Positions 57,756 to 64,000 of a stretch of 64,000 nucleotides of DNA are shown piece after piece. This DNA is from Duganella guangzhouensis. GTDB taxonomy: Bacteria > Pseudomonadota > Gammaproteobacteria > Burkholderiales > Burkholderiaceae_D. The stretch lies in the NCBI RefSeq assembly GCF_009674535.1, contig NZ_WKJK01000020.1:1-64000 (forward strand). Reading direction: 5' to 3'. The position numbers and the translations under genes were made by a program. Under the pieces are notes generated by a model. It was given only the letters and a program-made list of their open reading frames with translations, was not told where the DNA came from and did not search any database. Within the stretch, counting starts at the first letter, position 1, and every line of letters begins with the position of its first letter.

Positions 57756-60206
57756 ATGCATAAGGCCACACTCAAGATCGGCGTTGCAGCCGTGCTGTCT
57801 ACTCTGGCGTTTGGTGTTTACGCCGCCGATCCTGCCGCCGCCGACGATGCGGCGGCGCCGGTCGATGCACCCAATGCCGGCGCGGTGATCGTGACCGGTA
57901 CCCGTTCCAGCGGCATCAAGGTGGAAAACAGCGCCTCGCCGATTCAGGTATTGGATTCGGCCTCGCTGCAGCGTACCGGCCAGCCGGACCTGATCCAGGC
58001 GCTGGCGCAGAATCTGCCGTCGTTCACCGCCCAGGCGTTTGGCGGCGACACCGCCAACCTGACGCTGTCGGCGCGCCTGCGCGGCCTGAGCCCGAACAAC
58101 ACGCTGGTGCTGATCAACGGCAAACGCCGTCACGGCACCGCCAATCTGGCGGTGCTGGGCGGACCGTACCAGGGTGGCGCGGCGGCGGACCTGAACTACA
58201 TCCCGGTGTCGGCCATCGACCACATCGAGGTGCTGCAGGACGGCGCGGCGGCGCAGTATGGTTCGGACGCGATCGCGGGTGTGGTCAACATCATCCTCAA
58301 ATCGAATAACCACGGCGGTACCGCCACCGTCAACGGCGGCGGCTATGTGGATGGCGGCGGCCGCACGCTGGACGGCTCGGCCAATATCGGCGTCGAACCG
58401 TTCCAGGATGCCTTCCTCAGCCTGACGGCGGAATCGAAATACCACGGCTACAGCGACCGTGGCGGCATCGATCCGCGGGTGGTCGATCCTGCCAATATGG
58501 CGGCTTACCCGGGCATGTTCCGCGAGCCGGGCTACCCGCACGTCAACCATATCGCCGGCGACGCCCAGTATCACCTGAACGTCTTTGCCGCCAACTTCGG
58601 CTGGGACTTCGCGCCCGACAGCCAGCTGTATGCGACCGTCACCGCCGGCCGCAAGGAAGCGCGCGCGTTCGAAAACTACCGTCTGCCGAGCCGCCTGCCC
58701 GTGATCTATCCGACCGGCTTCTCGCCGAAGGAGACCATGAAGGAAGAAGACGCCGCCTTCACCGGTGGCGTCAAGAGCAAGCTGGCGGGCTGGAACGTCG
58801 ACCTGAGCACCACCTACGGCCGCGACAAGGCGCGCATCGGCGTGGCCGATTCGGGCAACGTCTCGCTGTTCAACGACACCGGCTACACCCCGACCGTGTT
58901 CTCGGCCGGCGCCTTCATCGCCAGCCAGTGGACCACCACGCTGGAGGGCAGCAAGGAGTTCGACATCGGCTGGAGCAAGCCGCTGAACGTGGCCGCCGGT
59001 GTCGAGTACCGCCAGGACAAATATGAGATCCAGGCCGGCGACGAAGCTTCGCGCTACAAGGAAGGTTCGCAGTCGTATCCGGGCTTCTCGCTGACCGACG
59101 CCGGCAGCCATAGCCGCACCAACCAGGCGGCCTATATCGACTTCGCCGGCAATCCGGTGCCGGAACTGACGGTGGACGTGGCCGGCCGCTATGAGCACTT
59201 CAGCGATTTCGGCAACGCCAAGGTCGGCAAGCTGACCAGCCGCTACGACTTCTCGCCGGTGTTCGCGGTGCGCGGCACCATCTCGAACGGCTTCCGCGCG
59301 CCGACGCTGGCCGAGGAATACTACTCGGCCACCAACGTCGGCCCGACCACCGCCTTCGTGCAACTGGCGCCGAATTCGGCCGGCGCCAAGCTGGTGGGCG
59401 TGGATGGGTTGAAGCCTGAGCGTTCCAACAATCTGTCGCTGGGCTTTGTGCTGAACCCGGCGAACAATGTGGCGGTGACGCTGGACGTCTACCAGATCAA
59501 GATCAAGGACCGCATCGTCGGCTCGGGCGCGCTGTATGGCTCGGGTGGCGCGGTGAACTCGCCGGCGGTGACGGCGGCCATCAAGGCCAACGGCAACGTA
59601 CTGGATAGCACGGTGAGCCAGACCGGTATCAACATCTTCTCCAACGCGGTCGATACCCGCAGCCGCGGCCTGGAGTTCGTCACCACGGTCAACTCCAACT
59701 ACGGCACCGCCGGCAAGGTGGACTGGTCGATCGCCGCCAACTACAACCAGGTGAAAGTCACCAAGGTCAATCAGGCGCCGACCCAGTTGCTGCCGCAAAC
59801 GCTGCTGGACAAGACCGCGATCTCGGATCTGGAAACCGCGTCGCCGAAAATGCGCGTCAATCTGGGCGCGCTGTGGAAGGTCGGTAACTGGACCGTCAAC
59901 CTGCGCGAGGCGATCTACGGCAAGGCTGAAGAGTGGGGCAGCGAGGATGGCTCGGTGTACTACAAAACCGAGATCAAACCGAAGGTCATCACCGATCTGG
60001 AACTGGGCTACAAGATCAACAGCGCCTGGTCGGTGGCGGTGGGTGCCAACAATCTGTTCAACATCTATCCAAATGGTGTGAACGCTGGTCTGCTGGCGGC
60101 GCAACGTGCTGCAGGCGATAACGCGGCGGTCAACGTGTTGCCGGGCTTCTCGCCGTTCGGCATCAACGGCGGCTATTACTACGCGCGCGCCAACTACAAG
60201 TTCTAA
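57756..60206 (+). CDS. TonB-dependent outer-membrane receptor
   Basis: 816 residues from the ATG at 57756. The signal peptide ends LAFGVYAAD. The plug has VIVTGTRSSGIKVENSASPI, TLVLINGKRRHG, AAADLNYIPVSAIDHIEVLQDGAAAQYGSDAIAGVVNIILK. The barrel ends ARANYKF. It is related to the receptor at 15991 in plug and barrel wording. It is the last gene of the sigma-54 operon and lies 63 bases after the RidA gene. It would admit the amine or peptide substrate across the outer membrane. A strong terminator follows. Confidence 0.9.
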   Translation: MHKATLKIGVAAVLSTLAFGVYAADPAAADDAAAPVDAPNAGAVIVTGTRSSGIKVENSASPIQVLDSASLQRTGQPDLIQALAQNLPSFTAQAFGGDTANLTLSARLRGLSPNNTLVLINGKRRHGTANLAVLGGPYQGGAAADLNYIPVSAIDHIEVLQDGAAAQYGSDAIAGVVNIILKSNNHGGTATVNGGGYVDGGGRTLDGSANIGVEPFQDAFLSLTAESKYHGYSDRGGIDPRVVDPANMAAYPGMFREPGYPHVNHIAGDAQYHLNVFAANFGWDFAPDSQLYATVTAGRKEARAFENYRLPSRLPVIYPTGFSPKETMKEEDAAFTGGVKSKLAGWNVDLSTTYGRDKARIGVADSGNVSLFNDTGYTPTVFSAGAFIASQWTTTLEGSKEFDIGWSKPLNVAAGVEYRQDKYEIQAGDEASRYKEGSQSYPGFSLTDAGSHSRTNQAAYIDFAGNPVPELTVDVAGRYEHFSDFGNAKVGKLTSRYDFSPVFAVRGTISNGFRAPTLAEEYYSATNVGPTTAFVQLAPNSAGAKLVGVDGLKPERSNNLSLGFVLNPANNVAVTLDVYQIKIKDRIVGSGALYGSGGAVNSPAVTAAIKANGNVLDSTVSQTGINIFSNAVDTRSRGLEFVTTVNSNYGTAGKVDWSIAANYNQVKVTKVNQAPTQLLPQTLLDKTAISDLETASPKMRVNLGALWKVGNWTVNLREAIYGKAEEWGSEDGSVYYKTEIKPKVITDLELGYKINSAWSVAVGANNLFNIYPNGVNAGLLAAQRAAGDNAAVNVLPGFSPFGINGGYYYARANYKF

Positions 60207-60226
60207 GCGGGGGCTTAGTTCTTTTC

Positions 60227-60260
60227 GGGTCGTCTCCTCACGGGGGCGGCCCTTTTTTTT
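60227..60260 (+). terminator. Rho-independent terminator after the TonB receptor
   Basis: GGGTCGTCTCC pairs with GGGGGCGGCCC (with G-U pairs), followed by eight Ts. Confidence 0.8.
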
Positions 60261-60293
60261 CGTGTAGCATGGCGGCTGACTGGAGGAGAGCGC

Positions 60294-61196
60294 ATGCTGA
60301 AAAAAATGAGATGGACCTTGCTGGCGGCGGCGGTGGCTGGCGCGGGTGTCGCCGGCGCGCGCACGCCGATGACGCTGGACGATTACCTGGCGCTGAGCGG
60401 GCCGGCACCGACGCTGCACGTGGCGTATGGCGCGGCGCCATCGCAGTTTGCGGAACTGTTTCAGCCAGCCGGCGCGGGGCCGTTCCCGGTGGCGGTGATT
60501 ATCCACGGCGGCTGCTGGACCAAGCATTTCGGCGGCATCACGCAGATGCGCAATATGGCCGGCGCGCTGGCAGCGCAAGGCGTCGCGGTGTGGAATGTGG
60601 AGTACCGCCGCTATGACGAAGAGGGTGGCGGTTATCCAGGCATGTATCACGACGTGGCGAATGCCATGGACCGCTTGCGCGGGCTGGCGGGGCAGCACCA
60701 GCTGGACCTGTCGCGAGTGGTGCTGGTCGGGCATTCGGCCGGCGGCCATCTGGCGCAGTGGGCCGGATCGCGTGCGCGGCTGCCGCGCAGCAGTCCCTTG
60801 TACGTGGCCGATCCGCTGCCGGTGCCGGTGGTGCTCAGCCTGGGCGGGCTGGCCGATCTGCGCAACGAGCAGGCGCTGATCAAGTCCAGCTGCGACCGCG
60901 ACATGGCGCAACTGGCCGGCGTGGCCAGCGCCGCGCGGCCGGATATCTTCAGCGACACCTCGCCGGCCGAGATGCTGCCGGCCGGCGTGCGCACGGTGCT
61001 GATCCACGGCGAGCATGACAATATCTCGCCGCTGCGCGTGGGCCAGGACTATGCGCGCCGCGCCATCGCCGCCGGCGACGCGGCCGAGGTGCTGGTGCTG
61101 CCTGGCGGCAGTCACTATGACGAGGTGGCGGCGACGTCACCCTCCTGGCCGATTGTGCTGGGGCAGATCCGCAAGGCGTTAGGGAAGGAGCAGTAG
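60294..61196 (+). CDS. Exported alpha/beta hydrolase, HGGxW esterase type
   Basis: 300 residues. The signal peptide (about 1-22) ends AGVAGA. The oxyanion motif is HGGCW, the nucleophile elbow is GHSAGG, the acid is in IHGEHDNISP, and the His is in GGSHYDEV. The HGGxW motif is shared with kynurenine-formamidase-like and BD-FAE esterases. Substrate unknown. GGAGGAG precedes the ATG. The next gene starts immediately after its stop, suggesting an operon of three genes ending at 61921. Confidence 0.87.
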   Translation: MLKKMRWTLLAAAVAGAGVAGARTPMTLDDYLALSGPAPTLHVAYGAAPSQFAELFQPAGAGPFPVAVIIHGGCWTKHFGGITQMRNMAGALAAQGVAVWNVEYRRYDEEGGGYPGMYHDVANAMDRLRGLAGQHQLDLSRVVLVGHSAGGHLAQWAGSRARLPRSSPLYVADPLPVPVVLSLGGLADLRNEQALIKSSCDRDMAQLAGVASAARPDIFSDTSPAEMLPAGVRTVLIHGEHDNISPLRVGQDYARRAIAAGDAAEVLVLPGGSHYDEVAATSPSWPIVLGQIRKALGKEQ

Positions 61197-61466
61197 ATGG
61201 CGATCGAATTAGAGAAAGCAGTGCGCGACGAGCTGATACGCTCGATCCAGCGCTATTTTGAAGAGAACCTGGACGACACGATCGGCAATATCGCGGCCGG
61301 TGGTTTGCTGGGGTTTGTGCTGGAGGAGATTGGTCCGGTCATCTACAACAAGGCGGTGGCCGACGTGCAGGAGCATATGCAGATTCGCGTTGCGGACCTG
61401 GAGTTTGAGATACACGAAGAGGAAGCGCAGTACTGGAAGAAGTACGATCAGCCACGGCGGCGCTAA
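61197..61466 (+). CDS. DUF2164 domain protein
   Basis: 89 residues. IELEKAVRDELIRSIQRYFEENLDDTIGNIAAGGLLGFVLEEIGPVIYNKAVADVQ is the standard DUF2164 pattern, a small cytoplasmic helical protein of unknown function. The ATG directly follows the preceding stop, and AAGGAG lies upstream. Confidence 0.88.
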   Translation: MAIELEKAVRDELIRSIQRYFEENLDDTIGNIAAGGLLGFVLEEIGPVIYNKAVADVQEHMQIRVADLEFEIHEEEAQYWKKYDQPRRR

Positions 61467-61480
61467 AAACAGGAGAGTTC

Positions 61481-61921
61481 ATGCAAGACGGCCAATCGCA
61501 AAATGTCCCCATCAGTTTTCATGTGAGTTACCGATTGGGCGAATACCTCAGTCTCGTCACGTCTCACGTGATTGCGGATTTAAGGCGTCGCAAATCCGAA
61601 CAGGGAAAGGCGCTGCGCTGGTATGACTTGCCCATCCTCAAAGGAACTTTGTATCTGGTTGGGCCACCGATCTTTCTGTTCAAGGTGCTGAGGGTTGGCG
61701 CGTGCGATTTCAAGTTTGACGACATGGGGATCGTGCGCAACTCCAAGTCGGGCGAGTTGGTGGTGCCGTGGTCCGGCGTGGAGGCGATCCACGAATATCC
61801 CACCGGCTATCTGTTCGCAAAGGGGAACGGCGCGATGCCGGTGCCACTGCGGGCGCTCTCCACTGAGCAACTGGTTCAACTGAAGCGCTATATTGCTCAA
61901 CATCGGGAGCGGGTTAGTTGA
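61481..61921 (+). CDS. YcxB-like C-terminal domain protein
   Basis: 146 residues. The N-terminal part is polar, a hydrophobic stretch lies near 52-68 (LKGTLYLVGPPIFLFKVL), and the C-terminal domain (CDFKFDDMGIVRNSKSGELVVPWSGVEAIHEYPTGYLFAKGNGAMPVPLRAL) matches the YcxB-like fold. It is probably peripheral or a single-pass membrane protein; function unknown. CAGGAG precedes the ATG, 14 bases after the DUF2164 stop. Confidence 0.75.
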   Translation: MQDGQSQNVPISFHVSYRLGEYLSLVTSHVIADLRRRKSEQGKALRWYDLPILKGTLYLVGPPIFLFKVLRVGACDFKFDDMGIVRNSKSGELVVPWSGVEAIHEYPTGYLFAKGNGAMPVPLRALSTEQLVQLKRYIAQHRERVS

Positions 61922-61944
61922 TGAGCGCTTTTCCCGCCGTTGGA

Positions 61945-61974
61945 CGAAAAAAATCCGGAACGATGTTCCGGATT
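61945..61974 (-). terminator. Rho-independent terminator of Flp pilin pair 1
   Basis: AATCCGGAAC, GAT, GTTCCGGATT forms a 10-bp stem. The A-run before it on the plus strand is the U-tract of the minus-strand transcript. Confidence 0.88.
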
Positions 61975-62004
61975 AAAGGGTTGTTACAACGAGGAGGCTG
62001 GGTA

Positions 62005-62172
62005 TCAGGACGATTTGATCAGGCCCGAAATGTAGGTCAGCGAGGCGGTCAGTTTCGGACCGAGTACGGCCAGGCCGGCGGTGATCGCGGCAGCGATGGC
62101 GGCGGCCATCAGGGCGTATTCGATGGCGGTGATACCGTCTTCTTCACGGATAAAGTTTTTGATTGCGTTCAT
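62005..62172 (-). CDS. Flp family type IVb pilin (copy A)
   Basis: 55 residues starting MNAIKNFIREEDG. The prepilin cleavage site is after Gly in EEDG/ITAIEYALMAA, with the Glu-Tyr pair of the Flp subfamily. One hydrophobic helix follows, then LGPKLTASLTYISGLIKSS. CAGGAG precedes the ATG. It would form Tad/Flp pili; no tad assembly genes are in the window. Confidence 0.93.
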   Translation of the reverse strand: MNAIKNFIREEDGITAIEYALMAAAIAAAITAGLAVLGPKLTASLTYISGLIKSS

Positions 62173-62220
62173 GGTCATGCTCCTGAGTGTGATCGTTGAG
62201 TGAAAAGGCTGGCGTCGGGA

Positions 62221-62388
62221 TTACGACGACTTGATCAGACCGGAGATGTAGGTCAGCGAAGCGGTCAGTTTAGGGCCGAGGACGGCCAGACCGGCGGTGA
62301 TCGCAGCGGCGATGGCGGCGGCCATCAGAGCGTATTCGATGGCGGTGATACCGTCTTCTTCGCGGATGAAGTGTTTGATTGCATTCAT
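62221..62388 (-). CDS. Flp family type IVb pilin (copy B)
   Basis: 55 residues starting MNAIKHFIREEDG, otherwise identical to copy A in the mature region. ACGAGG precedes the ATG. It is upstream of copy A on the same strand with 48 bases between, so A and B share a promoter in 62389-62600. Confidence 0.93.
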   Translation of the reverse strand: MNAIKHFIREEDGITAIEYALMAAAIAAAITAGLAVLGPKLTASLTYISGLIKSS

Positions 62389-62534
62389 GATAAACCTCGT
62401 CAAAGTTAGTTAAGTAAGGGAACTTGCTTCTCTTGCTTCAACTAAAACGGGGTTCGGGTTTTAGGTGCTGCCGATGAAAGACATTTTACGCAGCCCTTCG
62501 TCGTTGCACAGCGGACAAACGTCACCTTTTGCGA

Positions 62535-62546
62535 TGACATTTGTCA
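62535..62546. promoter_or_regulatory. Conserved palindrome in the pilin upstream region (left copy)
   Basis: TGACA, TT, TGTCA; the same element with longer arms is at 63646-63659 in the right copy. It lies between the divergent pilin and GNAT genes and may be an operator. Confidence 0.4.
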
Positions 62547-62628
62547 CCCCACGACATGGCAGCCACAGGCAACTTGGCCGAAGTGGCAAGGTTTCTTCCG
62601 CGAGAACGTGAATTTGGAGAGGGATGAC

Positions 62629-63096
62629 ATGACAGTTCGTGCTTTTACCGAAGCAGATTTTCCTGCGGTGTGCGGCATCTATGCCGATGCGAAGCAAGAC
62701 GAACTTCAGTTTGAAAGCGGCGAGTTTGCTGTCACTCCGCTGGACCAGGACACTGCCATTCTCGCGGCGTTCAATGAATCGACAGTCCTGGTTTTTGAGG
62801 ATAAGGAAGTGCTGGGATTCGCAGCCTTGCACGAAAATCAACTGCGCGCCTTGTTCGTTCGACGCAATGTCCGGAACCAAGGCGTTGGACAGGCGCTGTT
62901 GGATAAGGTTCTATCGATGAGCACTGCAGGCATTACGCTTAACGTCGCGGCGTCCAACATCGGCGCCCGGAAATTTTATCTGCGTAACGGCTTCTCAGTG
63001 GCGGGGGAAGTCGAGCGGACGTATCAGGATAAAGCGATCAGCTATCTCCAGATGGCATCACCGGCAAAAAAAATCCGGCACGAGGCCGGATTGTAA
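62629..63096 (+). CDS. GNAT-family N-acetyltransferase
   Basis: 155 residues from the ATG at 62629 (GGAGAGGG upstream). The acetyl-CoA motif A is LRALFVRRNVRNQGVGQALLDKVL (RNQGVG in the R/Q-x-x-G-x-G/A position). Motif B is NVAASNIGARKFYLRNGF. The substrate is unknown. The gene lies between the duplicated pilin segments, divergent from pilin pair 1. Its last codons overlap the terminator of the opposing pilin pair 2. Confidence 0.9.
   Translation: MTVRAFTEADFPAVCGIYADAKQDELQFESGEFAVTPLDQDTAILAAFNESTVLVFEDKEVLGFAALHENQLRALFVRRNVRNQGVGQALLDKVLSMSTAGITLNVAASNIGARKFYLRNGFSVAGEVERTYQDKAISYLQMASPAKKIRHEAGL
63066..63092 (-). terminator. Rho-independent terminator of Flp pilin pair 2, inside the GNAT coding end
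   Basis: AATCCGGC, ACGAG, GCCGGATT with an A-run before it on the plus strand, which is the U-tract for the minus-strand transcript. It overlaps the GNAT codons for AKKIRHEAGL. Confidence 0.8.
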
Positions 63097-63115
63097 GGCT
63101 GCTGTCTTGCTGTAA

Positions 63116-63283
63116 TTACGACGACTTGATCAGACCGGAAATGTAGGTCAGCGAGGCGGTCAGTTTAGGACCGAGAACGGCCAGGCCGGCGGTGATCGCG
63201 GCGGCGATGGCGGCGGCCATCAGGGCGTATTCGATGGCGGTGATGCCGTCTTCTTCACGGATAAAATTTTTGATTGCGTTCAT
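63116..63283 (-). CDS. Flp family type IVb pilin (copy C)
   Basis: 55 residues, MNAIKNFIREEDG start, the same protein as copy A. The cleavage site is EEDG/ITAIEYALMAA. CAGGAG precedes the ATG. It ends 20 bases before the GNAT stop on the other strand. Confidence 0.93.
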   Translation of the reverse strand: MNAIKNFIREEDGITAIEYALMAAAIAAAITAGLAVLGPKLTASLTYISGLIKSS

Positions 63284-63332
63284 GGTCATGCTCCTGAGTG
63301 TGATCGTTGAGTGAAAAGGCTGGGCGTCGGGA

Positions 63333-63500
63333 TTACGACGACTTGATCAGACCGGAGATGTAGGTCAGCGAAGCGGTCAGTTTCGGGCCGAGCACGGCCA
63401 GACCGGCGGTGATCGCGGCGGCGATGGCGGCTGCCATCAGAGCGTATTCGATCGCGGTGATGCCGTCTTCTTCGCGGATAAACTGTTTGATTGCATTCAT
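63333..63500 (-). CDS. Flp family type IVb pilin (copy D)
   Basis: 55 residues, MNAIKQFIREEDG start. It differs from copy B only at residue 6 (Gln for His) as far as I can see. ACGAGG precedes the ATG. It is upstream of copy C, separated by 49 bases. Confidence 0.93.
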   Translation of the reverse strand: MNAIKQFIREEDGITAIEYALMAAAIAAAITAGLAVLGPKLTASLTYISGLIKSS

Positions 63501-63645
63501 GATAAACCTCGTCAAAGTTAGTTAAGTAAGGGAACTTGCTTCTCTTGCTTCAACTAAAACGGGGTTCAGGTTTTAGGTGCTGCCGATGAAAGACATTTTA
63601 CGCAGCCTGTCGCCGCCGCACAGCGGACAAACGTCACCTTTTGCG

Positions 63646-63659
63646 GTGACATTTGTCAC
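63646..63659. promoter_or_regulatory. Conserved palindrome in the pilin upstream region (right copy)
   Basis: GTGACA, TT, TGTCAC, a perfect 6-bp inverted repeat, at the same place as 62535-62546. Confidence 0.4.
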
Positions 63660-63759
63660 GCCACGCCACGACATGACAGCCACAGGCAACTTGGCCGAAG
63701 TGGTAAGGTTGATTCCGCAGCATTAGTTATTTCAGTTGCTAATTACGGAGTATCCAGTG

Positions 63760-64000
63760 ATGACGACCAAGAAATTCATGATGTCAGCAAGGTGCAAACA
63801 AATCATAGCCCTCGGTGCCACAGCGATATCGCTGCTCCTCAGCGCTCCCGTTTTGGCACAGGCGACATCCCGGCAATGCGAGGATGGCAACGGCAAAGAC
63901 GAGCAAGTTGGTCCGGCTTGTCTTGTTTCCCACGAAAGCTTGGGAAGGCTTAATGTCGATTCCGTGTATTGGAGCCTGGATAAGTATGCCAGCGTCGACG
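63760..64000 (+). CDS. Exported protein of unknown function (3' end outside the window)
   Basis: 80 codons are visible from the ATG at 63760 (CGGAG upstream; GTG at 63757 is possible). The signal peptide has a basic start (MTTKKFMMSARCK) and a hydrophobic core (IIALGATAISLLLSAPVLA) ending AQA. The mature part has two cysteines (RQCEDGNGKDEQVGPACLV). It is divergent from pilin pair 2 in the same arrangement as GNAT and pilin pair 1. Too short to assign. Confidence 0.7.
   Translation, partial: MTTKKFMMSARCKQIIALGATAISLLLSAPVLAQATSRQCEDGNGKDEQVGPACLVSHESLGRLNVDSVYWSLDKYASVD

Larger units (their letters stand above)
62005..62601. repeat. Segmental duplication, left copy (two pilins plus upstream region)
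   Basis: This segment and 63116-63720 align over about 600 bases with few differences. They include two pilin genes, the spacer between them, and about 200 bases of upstream region (GTTAGTTAAGTAAGGGAACT, AAAGACATTTTACGCAGCC, GCCACAGGCAACTTGGCCGA). The offset is 1111-1112 bases. Confidence 0.9.
63116..63720. repeat. Segmental duplication, right copy (two pilins plus upstream region)
   Basis: Matches 62005-62601. Small differences accumulate mainly in the upstream part (CCTGTCGCCGCCGC for CCCTTCGTCGTTGC), and one base is inserted between the pilin genes. Confidence 0.9.

Noticed and set aside
57198-61115. Minus-strand open frame of about 1300 codons across the amine operon
   Set aside because: Antisense shadow of the RidA, TonB receptor and esterase genes; no domain and no plausible start.

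Overview
The window is a contiguous piece of a high-GC betaproteobacterial chromosome. The best fit is an Oxalobacteraceae soil bacterium of the Duganella/Massilia/Rugamonas type. The reasons are PEP-CTERM sorting signals, many TonB-dependent receptors and secreted hydrolases, betaproteobacterial porins, Flp pilins, and a tyrosine/phenylalanine catabolic block of the kind seen in that family. I see no tRNA, rRNA, CRISPR array or intact insertion sequence. No stretch over about 300 bases lacks a gene; the larger gaps hold regulatory or repeat structure and are annotated individually.

Layout, left to right. 1-8540: TamB/TamA envelope assembly pair (minus), then queC with a CHASE/PAS/GAF/GGDEF diguanylate cyclase (plus). 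8541-15069: a perfect 96-bp palindrome, a small proline-rich ORF, a porin, a PEP-CTERM protein, a soluble GAF-GAF histidine kinase and an exported alpha/beta hydrolase. 15070-20050 (minus): an exported SAM-hydroxide adenosyltransferase behind a TonB-dependent receptor whose ribosome-binding site lies in a hairpin, then a REC-DUF3369-HD-GYP regulator. 20311-24375: an Lrp-type regulator divergent from tyrB-phhB-phhA-hpd (phenylalanine to tyrosine to homogentisate), with a palindromic operator between them. 24526-31631: an APC permease, an exported M61-like peptidase and two paralogous exported amidohydrolases, apparently one operon for peptides or peptide-like amides. 31637-37482: a YhcG/DUF1016 nuclease relic, a LysR/MFS pair, and a PL11 rhamnogalacturonan lyase followed by a PEP-CTERM protein. 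37489-49782: a PhoX-type phosphatase with a pho-box-like array, metabolic and secreted enzymes, an orphan MshQ-like DUF6701 protein, an M28 peptidase, and a tandem pair of small exported Ala/Lys-rich proteins.

50525-60206 is the most unusual part. After a DEAD-box helicase with two RNA-binding domains come two neighbouring transcription units, each preceded by a sigma-54 (-24/-12) element. The first holds a 47-residue ORF translationally coupled to a TnsB-family transposase that has lost two of its three catalytic acids (D-N-A with exact 88/35 spacing), closed by its own terminator. The second, behind a perfect-consensus sigma-54 site, holds a Tat-exported flavin amine oxidase, an exported cytochrome c, an exported RidA imine deaminase and a TonB-dependent receptor. 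Together these read as a periplasmic amine/amino-acid dehydrogenation system with built-in imine detoxification.

60294-64000: an esterase, DUF2164 and YcxB-like proteins, and four nearly identical Flp pilin genes in two pairs. The pairs arose by duplication of a segment of about 600 bp. A GNAT acetyltransferase gene lies between the copies, and a secreted protein runs off the right edge.
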